DNA from: Siphonodentalium dalli
Lineage: Eukaryota; Mollusca; Scaphopoda; Gadilida; Siphonodentaliidae
Assembly: GCA_032622095.1 (NCBI GenBank)
Contig: CP136067.1
Span: 94,788,707 to 94,852,706 of the forward strand
Direction of reading: 5' to 3'
Length of the DNA stretch: 64,000 nucleotides
Shown piece by piece: positions 40,105 to 51,264 of the stretch. The notes under the pieces were generated by a model that saw nothing but the letters and a program-made list of their open reading frames with translations, was not told the origin of the DNA and ran no database searches. Made by a program: the position numbers and the translations under genes. Each line of letters opens with the position of its first letter. Position 1 is the stretch's first letter.

Positions 40105-40335
40105 GTATGAAGCGATTGGCCTAGAAATATATAATATGCTTGCTCGGCGAATCATCCTTCACACGAGTCAAAGCTTTGTACGCAATTGGTGCTGTTCTCG
40201 CTACCGACCGCCTACACTACTTGGTCGGAAACCCAGCTCGCCTTGTGAAGATTCAAACTATCAAATCACGTATTTTGTCCGAAATCTCCACCTTCCCCCC
40301 TCTTATATAAGCATGATTTACCATCGCGGTAACAT
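40105..40335 (+). promoter_or_regulatory. Candidate promoter: two inverted CCAAT boxes and a TATA box
   Basis: GCGATTGGCC (40113-40122 region) and GCAATTGGTG (40182-40191 region) are inverted CCAAT boxes about 70 bp apart. CTTATATAAGC near 40301-40311 is a good TATA box about 115 bp downstream. The order fits plus-strand transcription. No convincing coding exon follows, so this rests on motifs alone. Confidence 0.25.
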
Positions 40336-40704
40336 GAATGGTGTTTTTAGCAGTTTCCGATAAGTGTGTTCGATAAGTACTTCTGTATATGCTATGGTGA
40401 TTGATTTTAATATCGAATGTTATCATCGGCGCTAAAGCGAAGGAGCGCGTGAAACGCAATTGATGGAAGAGCTTTTACATTCTAACCCACCAGCTGTGTA
40501 ATAATAGTTCAGTGTGTTTCGTTGACGGCTCATAAGTGTAGTATGTACAATTGAATAGTGTTATGGGTGGACGGACGCCATAAACATTTGGGGATAACCT
40601 GTATACATGTACGTGGCGCGCGTTGACTTTGCAATCAAGGTCCAAGTTTATATGTCAGGGAATGTTATGCATATTGATTTAATGTCCTCGTCAATAGAGT
40701 TCTC

Positions 40705-41015
40705 CCTCATACACCGGCATGCATGGAAAAACATTCACCCGAATTATACACGTTCACCCGAACCTCCCTCATAGTTAGAGGACCCACAACGAGTCCCTGG
40801 TTTACAAATTTACAAAACGACTGAGTCGGCTTTGGCTGGGTCCACACATAATTTACATGGGTTCGAGTTGTATAGATGCACCGGCATGGAAAAACATTCA
40901 TCTGAAACCTCACTCATTGGCCTATATATATATACACCGGCATCGAAAACATTCACCCAAATCTCCCTCATACTCATATAGCCATTACACCGGCATGGGA
41001 AATATTCACCCCATG
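40705..41015. repeat. Degenerate minisatellite, 55-70 bp unit x4
   Basis: Units contain ACACCGGCATGGAAAA, then ACATTCACCCGAA and CTCCCTCAT. ORFs on both strands here come from the repeat. Confidence 0.7.
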
Positions 41016-41236
41016 CAAGCCGAGACATGTAATCCGTTTTCCATTTATAATTACTGCACGAGGGTGGGGGAGGGGTCCAAATATATATTTTTTCAATCAC
41101 GAATTTGGGGATTGGTGTTTATATACGCAAAGTCAATCTGGGTACACAAAACACATTTTCATAAAGCTGGGTAGGCGACCCAACACACCAAAATTTGGCG
41201 ACAATACCCCCTTCAGCGTCAATCTAAGATCATGCC

Positions 41237-41976
41237 ATGAATCTCTACTCTGGCTATAACGCCCGTAGAGATAATATTCCATCAGTATACAAAACCTGGG
41301 AACTTTTTGAAGTTTTGACAGGGAACCTTACAAAGTCGAAAAAATAACGCAGGTTATATGTTTCTTAGTTATACATGTTCCTTGATAATGTACTTCGCTG
41401 TAGGTGAAGGTCCCAACTCGAAATTGCGTGCTTTTCTGTGACTTTTGTGAGCAGATATCGCAATAAACATCGAAATAATTACACAGCAGAATTTCCACAA
41501 TCGTAAGCGTGCAAAGAAAAATCGCCCACAAAGTCACTTAATCGTGAAATTCGAGCTGGAACCTTCACCTACTTTGAAGTACATTATTAAGGAACAGGTA
41601 ACAACTGAGAAATATATTCACTGCGTTATTTTTTCGACTTTAAGAAGGTTCCCTGTCAAAACTTTAAAAAGTTCCCAGGTTTTGTACTGGTGGAATATTT
41701 GACCCGCCATATCAAATCCAGTCGTAAGTCGGGATTTTTTTTACCCTGTGCCAATGCATTCTCTTATATATGCGAGTCGACCATATGGGGTGGCAGTAAG
41801 ACAGTCTAGCCTGACTATGCCACCTCTCGAATATACAACATAATATTTGTCAAATGTATTATGCATTAATATGTGTATATTTAAATAAAATATCCTATCC
41901 TATCCTATATAGGAGAATGCATTGGCCTAACAATTTTTTACAATCTCTACGGACGTTAGCCAGAGTAGAGATTCAT
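41237..41976. mobile_element. Foldback element family E, split by a family-A4 MITE
   Basis: ATGAATCTCTACTCTGGCTA at left and AGCCAGAGTAGAGATTCAT at right (41957-41976) are matching ends. The body is as in the 38495 copy. 41703-41942 is foreign A4 sequence. Confidence 0.7.
41703..41942. mobile_element. MITE family A4, with an insert in its hairpin loop, nested in a family-E element
   Basis: The left end GACCCGCCATAT and GTCGTAAGTCGGGATTTTT match 42056-42104. The A hairpin is split after GTCGACCATA by about 120 bp ending in ATCCTATCCTATCCTAT, which looks like a short retrotransposon tail. It interrupts a family-E element. Confidence 0.6.
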
Positions 41977-42053
41977 AGCCATCTGCGTCAAGCTGGATTG
42001 TTTCTTATTGTAAAATTATACTAAATACCCGATATCACAGATCTATATATGTG

Positions 42054-42432
42054 ACCCGCCATATGTCCCATATCAATCCAGTCGTAAGTCGGGATTTTTG
42101 TTTACCCTGTGCCAATGCATTCTCTTATATATGCGAGTCGACCATAGGTCGCCTCGCATATATAAGAGAATGCATTGGCCTAACAATTTTTTATTATTTT
42201 TAAAAAATAAATGTTTCTTACAATTTTTAGGACATAAAATAAAAAACATCCATTACCCTGCAGGGAGCCCCACACATATATAGAAGCATATAGAAGAGTG
42301 TCGTCTGCTCATGTTTGTCTGGGGCTCTGTATGGGTGAAATTATAAAATTGTTAAAGAATACAAGAACAAATTATTAAAATTGTAAAAAATTGTTAGGCC
42401 AATTGATGCATTCTCTTAGATATGCGAGGCGA
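42054..42432. mobile_element. MITE family A4
   Basis: GACCCGCCATATGTCCCATA at left, one intact A hairpin at 42110-42180, then a poly-T linker and about 100 bp of unrelated sequence. A second half hairpin is broken at 42432. Confidence 0.6.
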
Positions 42433-42439
42433 CCGATTT

Positions 42440-43025
42440 CCACCGATTTCCACCGATTTCCACCAAACGCATATACATGATCACCTCCGCGATATGACGC
42501 TGTTCGAGTCAGCGTTGCAGGGTGGCATCAACAATTGATTTAATAAACTATTTTTAGCGCAGATTTCCAACAAATTGATATATTATTCTTCTCTATTATA
42601 CCAGGAATATAATCGTGTGATTTAAAGACGCCAAATTGCTGCCGTTTGGGTGAGAGATGGGGGGTCATAACTATTCTAAGAATTTGTTTAGTGGCTGATT
42701 ACCACCAAACCTATGTATAATCATCTCCAGTGTATCATGCATCAATGAGTCTAATGGACGTGGTTAAAAAGTTGTCAAAAGTGGCGCCGTTAAAGTCACG
42801 TACGCACGAGGATGGCAGTTGCACCAAAGCTGATACAAATATATTTAGCACTAATTTCCACCAAATTCATACACGTTCTTATCTAATGATACGATGAATT
42901 AAATCACATTTGGTGTTATTTGGGTCACGGATGGCGAGAGGATATGCACTAGATCATTGATAAGATTGCTATTCGCCGATATCCACCTATAAGTTATATA
43001 TAGTCACCCAGGCCATCTCCATTTT
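42440..43025. repeat. Degenerate tandem repeat, about 100-165 bp units
   Basis: The phrase GATTTCCACCAAA(C/T) or a close variant recurs at about 42462, 42562, 42698, 42862 and 42975, each followed by an ATCATCTCC-like segment. It starts with three copies of ACCGATTTCC at the broken end of a family-A hairpin. Confidence 0.5.
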
Positions 43026-43390
43026 AAGGAGTTTTGGGCATTCAAATTTCACAATCTCGACAAATGGTGACCCATTTAAGTCACTTGAACAATTATATCT
43101 TCTCAACTGTCATATTTATATGGTGATGGCAATCAGGACATTCACATAATGAGCTAGCAAAAAGAGATACATAAAAGAGGCATTAAAAGCATATGTATCA
43201 TTCTATTTAAGAGATACATATATTCTTGCAAACTGAGAGACATCGAACCGTCAGAGGATTGCATATATATTATAACAGACTTTCAAGAGTCTGTTCCATT
43301 CAATACAGTTTCCACAAAAAAGTTACAATTTGTCAAGAGATATGAAAATGTATCGAAGGCCTGTTCAAAAATAGTGGTCACAGTGTGCTG

Positions 43391-43666
43391 TCAAATATAT
43401 ATTCTTCTGATATAAAAGAAAACGCAGTCAGTAGCACATGACTTTTCAGGATCTTCAATACTGACATCTGACAAAGGTATATCTGCCCGATACAGCGGAA
43501 TTTTTAGAACAGACTCATCGACTGACATAAACAACTCAAAATCTCGCTCTGTGTCTGGCACATGTAGCTGATATACATGCGCAGCAATATTTCTTTTACA
43601 CTGAGAATATTTAGCCAATATATACATGATATAGCACCATGAACAGAGGAGCACCTGAAAATTTCT
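43391..43666 (-). CDS. Possible terminal exon, unknown gene
   Basis: Not recognised. On the minus strand GAAATTTTCAG is a reasonable acceptor. The frame reads VLLCSWCYIMYILAKYSQ (a short hydrophobic, membrane-like stretch), then AAHVYQLHVPDTERDFELFM, then a charged region ending FFYIRRIYI and a stop, about 88 residues. It lies outside the clear repeats. No upstream exon could be assigned. Confidence 0.3.
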   Translation of the reverse strand, partial: RNFQVLLCSWCYIMYILAKYSQCKRNIAAHVYQLHVPDTERDFELFMSVDESVLKIPLYRADIPLSDVSIEDPEKSCATDCVFFYIRRIYI

Positions 43667-44111
43667 TTAAAACATCTGTATCTTCATGGAGATATGATAG
43701 CCAGGTGTGCTCAAGAACTTAGTCCACCCACTAGATTGATTGATACGTCTTTTATTTTTGCGAACTAATGTGTTTATGATGTTCATGTATCATATTATAA
43801 CGTCTGAAGTATACGCAGTTGTAAATAAATAAATACTTTATTATTGGTGGAACGAATTAATCGCGATAAACAAAATGACAATCGATAAGGTGAGCCACAA
43901 CTTATATTCAGAATCATGGTTTGTGATGCTATTTGAATATACAATTTATGAGAATATGTGCAACACTTTGAGCAAGAGTATTCTCTATTCCCAACAAATA
44001 TCAACAGCACGCAGAAGGTTTCACATCACGTTAACATGGGCAACGCCGGGTAACCCTGCTAGTATTTTATATATGGGGGTTCGAAAATTAAGTTGGCCTT
44101 TAAGAGTAGTA

Positions 44112-44577
44112 AGGTACTTAATCCGATCAGACGGTCCCCATATCACCATGATACAGCAACAACAATTTCTTAAAAATACGCTTTAGTTATCAGAATCGAT
44201 TAATTGCAACAAAATAATGCTAACTGCTGTCAACTATGGTATCAAATTTCCCAAAACGTGATATTTATCAACATTTTGTTCAACAAAATATGGCCATATT
44301 TATGATATTATCATATTAGTGTCACGAAATTTGGCCGTGTTCCCACTTGTTTTTAGAGTTATCCATCTTCATCCGCAATTTTGTCCGAGACCGCCAGTTT
44401 GAGGACGTTTTACTGGGCCATAAATAACTGCACATCTCGAGAAATAACAAACTTCAAAAATCGATATCTGATCACTCTGAGTCTTGATGGGTGGTTTCCT
44501 TGACTCGAATAAAATATTATTTACTCCCGAAGCCAAAAAATTTATTATTTAGCAGCGTTAAGTCGGATAGTGTAACT
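44112..44577. mobile_element. MITE family B
   Basis: AGGTACTTAATCCGATCAGA at left, AAGTCGGATAGTGTAACTTT at right. It has an extra segment (about 44300-44350) compared with other copies. Confidence 0.75.
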
Positions 44578-44992
44578 TTAAGAGCAACCCCTTCAGTGCA
44601 GTGATCTTATCGGCCCTAATTTACGGTCTGTAATATCGGCCCTAAAAAAATTAATGTTTTTTTTTAGATTTTGTTGGGTTGAATTTTGTTTGGGTATGCT
44701 TAAGCATGCTATGGCGAATTTAAAAACAACTGGATAAAACCTTAGGGGCATGTTATAACCTGTGTTATATTAATCCCAGTTATAACTCAAAACTATACCA
44801 AGTATTCATAGTAATAATTTTGATGCCCATGAAAAACGTAAGATTCACTGGCACTAAACCTACAAAATAAGTCTGTTAAAGAATATAAGAAAAAATATTA
44901 AAATTCTAAAAAATTCTAAAAAATAATGAAAAACTGTTAGGCCAATGCATTCTCTTATATATGCGAGGCGACCTTGACACTGAAAGGGTTAA
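44577..44992. mobile_element. MITE family A3-like, worn, one half hairpin
   Basis: Left CCCCTTCAGTGCAGTGA and right TGACACTGAAAGGGTTAA. Inside are two ATCGGCCCTAA segments and half an A stem at 44940-44973. Confidence 0.55.
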
Positions 44993-45109
44993 GAGCGTTA
45001 TATTATTAACTCCGCTACTTTATATTTACAAGTTTCACAATATGCAGTGATCGGATCTTGACCAATAGCATTTCTTATTTCATAGAACGACCGTAACGAT
45101 TTGTGGATC

Positions 45110-45545
45110 ACTGTTGATTAACACAGATAGCTAAGTTGATTAATAAAGATAGTAAGTTGATTAATCAAGATAACTAAGTTGATTATTAAAGATACTAAGT
45201 TAATTAATCAAAATCGCTAAGTTGATCACTCAAGATAGTAAGTTGATTAATCAGTATAGCTAAGTTGATTAATCAAGACAGTTAAGTTGATTTAATCAAG
45301 ATAGATAAGTTGATTAATCAAAATAGTAAGTTGATTAATCAAGACAGTTAAATCGAGATAGCTAAGATGATTAATCAATATAGCTAAGTTGATTAATAAA
45401 GATGGTAAGTTGATTAGTCAATTAGATAGTAAGTTTATTAATCTATATAGATAAGTTGATTAATCAAGATGGTATATAAGTTGATTAATCAAGATAGCTA
45501 AGTTGATTAGTCAAGATATAGTAAGTTCATTAATCAATATAGTAA
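45110..45545. repeat. 22-bp AT-rich minisatellite
   Basis: About eighteen units of AAGTTGATTAATCAAGATAG with frequent one- or two-base changes and some lost units. No coding potential. Confidence 0.9.
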
Positions 45546-45742
45546 ATACAAGTGATGTGGCGGTTCTATGCTGCCGTACTATTCTATTCTATTATATAAG
45601 TTTTAATGTTCATATGGGCCAGGTCCGTTTAAATAATTGAATTCGTATATTAATTATGTGACGGATGGGAAACCCAATAATATATATAATTATAGTTAAG
45701 TCAAATGATATATTCCCGATTGCACCACCGATCGATAGTTAA

Positions 45743-46175
45743 AGATACATAATACGAATTAACGCTCCCGAATTACGATTTCTTTGGCTTCAGGGGTAAA
45801 CAATATCTGATTCGAGTCGAGGAACCCACCCATCAAATCTCAGAATGATCAGATATCGATATTTGAAATTTGTTATTTCTCGAGGAGTGTACTCATTTGC
45901 GGCCTGGAAAACAGTTGTCAAACCTACGGCCTCGGCCAAAAATTGCGGATGAAGAATGATAACTCTATAATCAAGTGGTAATACGGCCAAATTTTCGTGA
46001 CGACACGGCCATATTTCGTTGAACATGTTGTTAAATAACACGTTTTGGAAAATTTTATACCATAGTTGACATTGGTTAGCATTATTGTGTTGTAAATTGT
46101 AATTAATCGATTCTGGTAACTAAAGCGTATTTTGAAGAAATGTTGTTGTAACCATGGTGATATGGGGACCGCGAT
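45743..46175. mobile_element. MITE family B, diverged
   Basis: AAGATACATAATACGAATTA at left after TTAA, and the GATATGGGGACCGCGATGA region at right; the terminal bases are lost. Confidence 0.7.
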
Positions 46176-46344
46176 GACGTTTCAATTAACATTGCGCGCG
46201 TTCATTAGAGTTTGTTGGATACATATTGGAAGCCATAGTATTTTGAGACGTAGCGTACGGAATGTAAATAGGCGACAAACCGGAAGTCAAAGGTCACTTG
46301 GCCTCTTTCTTGTTATTGCATATAACAATTTATAGAATGGCTTA

Positions 46345-46425
46345 AAGGGGTACTGTACGCCATTTTCATTAAATTTCCGGTGACAACAACGATCTAATAT
46401 CGATAATATATAGAAACATAAGTAA
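46345..46425. repeat. Dispersed repeat I, left end
   Basis: After TTAA, AAGGGGTACTGTACGCC and CTAATATCGATAATATATAG match 63798-63875. The right end was not found. Confidence 0.5.
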
Positions 46426-46774
46426 TTTGAGTCGAAGATGTATTCTTAATAGGCTATCTTAAAATTTAATAATTTAAAAGTTAATAATTTGATATAAATT
46501 GATTGGCGTCAATTAAATTACGAATTTCCGTAATCAAACAAAGTAATTGAGGGATACTGGATTGTTAAACCGATCGCACACACGATCGCTTAAAATATTA
46601 TGATGATACGGGGAGAACACTCAATTAAGCCACTCACTGACTAGCGACGATACAATAACTTAAATGATTATATGGGACTAGTATGCCTATAATATAACTT
46701 TTATTTGATTCATTTGGTTGAAAACTGTACAAAAATTACTCGACAACGACAATTTGTATTTTTGCATTCCGGTA

Positions 46775-48045
46775 AATTTGTCATTTCCGAGATCTCGTCT
46801 GCGCATGCGCGAAGCTGGCGTCGCACGGGCTCGGCGACCCGATAAAATTCGTATCCGGGGCAAGATACATTCACATAGCAAATTTCAAGTCGATAGCTCC
46901 ACCCGTTCCGAGATCTCGTCTGCGCATGCGCGAAGCGGGCGCCGCACGGGCTCGCCAATACGACGTTGACGACCGCCTTGTCAAACTACACACACGTACC
47001 AAGTTTAGTCCCGATCGGTCAAGAATCGTAGATTTGTATCAATGACATACATACATACATACATACATACAGACAGAGGTCTTCAAAATATATAGGAGAC
47101 TAGCCGATGAGCCCGACGTTGTCCGGGCTATTCAAAAACCAAATTTCAAGTCGATAGCTCTACCCGTTTCCGAGATCTGGTCGGCCCATGCGCGAAGCTG
47201 ACGTCGCACGGGCTCGGCGACCCGATGAAATTTGTATCCGGGGCAAGATACATTCACATACCAAATTTCAAGTCGATAGCTCCACCCGTTTCCGAGATCT
47301 CGTCTGCGCATGCGCGAAGCGGGCGCAGCACGGGCTCGCCAATACGACGTTGACGACCGCCTGGTCAAACTACATACACGTACCAAGTTTCGTCCCGATC
47401 GGTCGAGAATCGTATATTTGTATCAATGACATACATACAGACAGACAGACAGAGGTCTTCAAAATATATAGGAGACTAGCCGATGAGCCCGACGTTGTCC
47501 GGGCTATTCAAAAACCAAATTTCAAGTAGCCGATGAGCCCGACGTTGTCCGGGCTATTCTAAAACCAAATTTCATGTCGATAGCTCCACCCGTTTCCGAG
47601 ATCTGGTCTGCGCATGCGTGAAGCTGGCGTCGCACGGGCTCGGCGACCCGATAAAATTCGTATCCGGGGCAAGATACATTCACATAGCAAATTTCAAGTC
47701 GATAGCTCCACCCGTTTCCGAGATCTCGTCTGCGCATGCGCGAAGCTGGCGTCGCACGGGCTCGGCGATCCGATAAAATTCGTATCCGGGGCAAGATACA
47801 TTCACATAGCAAATTTCAAGTCGATAGCTACACCCGTTTCCGATATCTCGTCTGCGCATGCGCGAAGCGGGCGCCGCACGGGCTCGCCAATACGACAACG
47901 TCCACCGCCTGGTCAAACTACACACACGTACCAAGTTTCGTCCCGATCGGTCGAGAATCGTAGATTTGTATAAATGACAAACATACAGACAAACATACAG
48001 ACAAACATACAGACAGAGGTCTTCAAAATATATATGAGATATGAC
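46775..48045. repeat. CpG-rich tandem array of LINE/RTE-like 3' ends
   Basis: Two unit types alternate. A 120-bp X unit contains CATGCGCGAAGCTGG, GTATCCGGGGCAAGATAC and TTTCAAGTCGATAGC. A longer Y unit contains ACGTACCAAGTTTCGTCC, GATCGGTCGAGAATCGTAG and an ACAGACAGACAGAGG tail. The order is about XY, XY, XXY. The 'accaagtt...cgatcgg...gacagacag' style is typical of RTE/CR1-like 3' ends. GC is far above the surroundings. ORFs on both strands here are by-products of the CpG-rich repeat. Confidence 0.75.
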
Positions 48046-48049
48046 GTAC

Positions 48050-48950
48050 ATACACGTATGTTGTACGCGCATTGACCGGTGCATATGGCTAGAGGGTCTT
48101 CGTTGTGGGTGTCCACCTTGGAATTTCAAACTGCAGCCCATTAGACTAGAATAAACTCCCAAGTTCGTTTAAACCAATTGCACACACCCCTCTTGGCTTG
48201 ACATTTCCAAAATTGGCATCTCACAACCTCGATTTTGCATACTAGTCTTTTACTGACTACCGAGGGGGGGGGGGGAGGACCCACTGCTTGGTCCGACCAT
48301 GGTTTTGACATCTAAACCTGAACATAATTGCAAAATCCTTGCATCTAGAAGTCTAACTCCAGGCAAATGTGTAGGGACCAGTAGGCGTCAATTTTGTTTA
48401 ATTGATTAGCAGTGTTTGATTGGCCACCGAGGAGGGATCGGGATCCATCATAACAAGTGTAAGAAAATTTTGAAATCTGAACCTGAAATCCTAGCATCTA
48501 GACTGGTACCAAGTGTTGGAAATTTCGGGACCTGACACCCCCTAAGGATTGAAAATTTCCAACTGATGGCCATTTCAGTCCAAGATTTTGACAAAACACA
48601 GGAAAATATATCTCTGTTGGCATATAAAAGATTCCCCACTAATAATTTGTTGGAAAATCAAATCACGAGAACACTTTCAACCTATTGTTGGCGTGAAATT
48701 ACCAATCACTGTTGTGCAGGTATACAATTTCCAATGATTGAAAATTTTGACCAAAGTTGTGGGGGGGGGGGGGGGGGGGGGTACACACCCAAAAACAAAT
48801 CCCCCTGTCGCCACGTCCCTCCCTGATAGCGCATGGAACATATACAGTATACAGTTAAGTGTGCCATTAGTAGGCATTGCGTGAGGTCTATAGCCATAGT
48901 TTACGCTACTGTATATTTTGAATTATAGATATATCTATTCAGGACAAGTA
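48050..48950. other. Unassigned stretch with two long G runs
   Basis: G runs at about 48254-48266 and 48761-48780. Pro-rich and Gly-rich ORFs are read-throughs of the G runs. No gene called. Confidence 0.45.
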
Positions 48951-49191
48951 TTTGTCGATAATCGAGGCTTTGTGTTGCCCAGTAAGTTCCAGTAAGGTAA
49001 ATCAGAAAGGTGCACACAAGTATTTACGTGTGCACAATAACACTTCTTGGAACACTCATGTTATTTATAGAAATTACCTGGAAATAATCGAACGATTTAT
49101 ATACCATCGATTGCCATGGTTCTGCCAATTTAAATTGAAAAGTGGAGGGGATAACCATCGCCTATAACGTTTCACTAGATAATCGGATACA

Positions 49192-49592
49192 TTAACCCTT
49201 TACCCAACAAACCGGCCAAAACCGGCCAAATAAAGCTTCAACAGCCTAAATTATCTTGGGTCTGTCTCAATAAAACCATACAAATATGGATATCATTGGA
49301 ACCGGCTCATTGACCACATTGTGATGGTTACAGTTATGCCCTGTGCCAATGCATTCTCTTATATATGCGAGTCGATCATAGGTCGCCCTCGCATATATAA
49401 GAGAATGCATTGGCCTAAAAAAAATCTTTTTTTAACACTTTTTACCATTTTTTCTTACATTCTTTAACAATTTTATAATTGTTAATGTGTTAAGCCAATG
49501 CATTCTCTTATATATGCGAGGCGACCTATGGTCGACTCGCATATATAAGAGAATGCATTGGCACAGGGCCCTTCTGTTGGGTAAAGGGTTAA
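49192..49592. mobile_element. MITE family A2, full length, 401 bp
   Basis: Same ends and layout as 26657-27055, differing at only a few positions. It ends about 80 bp before a possible first exon at 49671. Confidence 0.85.
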
Positions 49593-49670
49593 AGTGTTGA
49601 CCATCTCCGTGAATCAGTTCAACAGATGATTATACACTAGAAGATCCGTATATATATATTTCATGATACC

Positions 49671-49707
49671 ATGGATGCTATGGATTGTGACAACGACGAT
49701 ATAGCAG
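49671..49707 (+). CDS. Possible first coding exon, unknown gene
   Basis: ATACCATGG gives a good start context. The frame MDAMDCDNDDIA ends GCAG|GTATGT, a strong donor, in phase 1. TATATATATATTT lies about 20 bp upstream. A possible second exon at 49827-49873 (acceptor GACGAG, donor ACC|GTAAGT) keeps the frame as GTLISKDSQAREIVET. No further exons were found, and I do not recognise the product. Confidence 0.3.
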
Positions 49708-50510
49708 GTATGTAATTGTTTACAATCATAATTTGTTTGGGATTTTGACCCAACAGTTCATTTCTGGTTTCAAACATAATGGACACAAACGCTCTTTGTT
49801 TTAACCTATCACGACATATTGACGAGGAACGCTCATTTCGAAAGACTCACAAGCACGGGAAATCGTTGAAACCGTAAGTGGGTGAGAAAACTCAATCCTG
49901 TAATAATTTATATATAGTTAGTGTTATTTCTCATAATCCATGCGATTGCACTGCATGGGTTTCAACGGTTCCTGCAGTTTTGGATTTAGATTTTAGGATT
50001 TTGACTCCGGCTCTTTTTTTAGCAGGCCAGTAAAGTTGTATACGTTTGTCTGGTTTTCTGATCGTTACACGCGGGGGTTTAAGAATATTGTTTTTAAATA
50101 TGTTATTATAAACTTAAGAACTTACCTGCAATATGCTGCATATATGAACCCTGTAGTGCAGTCAAAATATGGCCTAACATGGACACCATTTCGATGATGT
50201 GCGGGGATCTTTTTCACACAACATATTAAAAATCCTCTGTACGCAAAATATGAAAACTGACATCGTTTCTCGCAGTACCCATGCATGTGAGTTTTAGGTG
50301 GATTCTGTTTATGGTTAGGGGTAAAAAAAAAAAACGCACCAACATGACGTATGCATGTTTGGAGAGTGGGGCAATGTCATATATCACAATCATGGGAATG
50401 AATTGTTAATTGTATCTGAATCGTTATATAGGGCATGAAGCTGACATAATTTTGCTATAGCGATCACAGGGGTAAAAAAGTCACAGAATGCAAAACATTC
50501 GAAAGTATGG

Positions 50511-51112
50511 TCGTGGTACGCGAAATTATGGGTTAACTCAGGGGGGGGGGGGTGAAAAAAAAAATTCCGGCACGTATGCCGGGGGTGGGTGGGTGGTCAA
50601 AGCCACCAACAAGCAATTTTTTCCGCAACTAAAAAAAAAACCTGCTTGTTTTTTAGTGTTTTGGCAATGAGTTGGGCTTCAAACCCACTTTGAATGAGAG
50701 AAATAATGTAATTCTAACTGTAAACTGACTGCAGGCAGTTATCGTGTTGTATTTTGTTGCAAATTTTGAAATCCAAGATGGCCACTGGCAGCCATGTTTT
50801 TTTGGCCGAATGACCTCAAAATGACTCATTCCTATTTACATGTCCATGTTAACATCCATGATAAATAGTATGCACAGAAATTCATATACAGCTGTTTACA
50901 GTGAATTTTCCCCCGCAAATCTCTGTTTTAGTGTTAAAAGGGGGGGGGGGTGTGGGTGTCAAAAAATGGTTGGAAAAAACTGCCGAAAACGGAAAAAAAT
51001 TTGGCGGTGGGGGTGGGTGGGTACAAAAAATGATCGAAAGGGAAAAAATGCCATACGTGCCTGAAATTTTTTCCCGACCCCCCCCCCCCCCCCCCCCCCT
51101 GGTTAACTCGGA
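50511..51112. mobile_element. Inverted-repeat element with poly-G/poly-C in its arms
   Basis: Left: GGTTAACTCAGGGGGG, then AAATTCCGGCACGTATGCC. Right (reverse complement): GAGTTAACCAGGGGGG, then AATTTCAGGCACGTATGGC. The homopolymers (about 12 G and 23 C) sit at matching places in both arms. Gly- and Pro-rich ORFs here are by-products. Confidence 0.55.
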
Positions 51113-51264
51113 AATTTTTTGCTAAGAAACCGATTTTGATGTCAAAAGACACAGGAGAATCTTCGGTATAACATAATCTAAAATCCGCTTTAGGGAAACA
51201 GATGGCGTTCAATGTGGTTGTCTATATTACATAAGTTCTTGAAATAAACTCCGAGCCATGCCAC

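Noticed and set aside
40046-40363. 105-codon plus-strand ORF starting MTKSKMASEW
   Set aside because: It has no family resemblance, the codons look random, and it overlaps the motif cluster taken as a possible promoter.
47188-48162. Several ORFs of 75-160 codons on both strands
   Set aside because: They come from the CpG-rich LINE-end array, which is open in many frames; the same Arg-rich peptide repeats with each unit.
50901-51212. Gly-rich and Pro-rich ORFs around the poly-G/poly-C tracts
   Set aside because: Translated homopolymers inside an inverted-repeat element.
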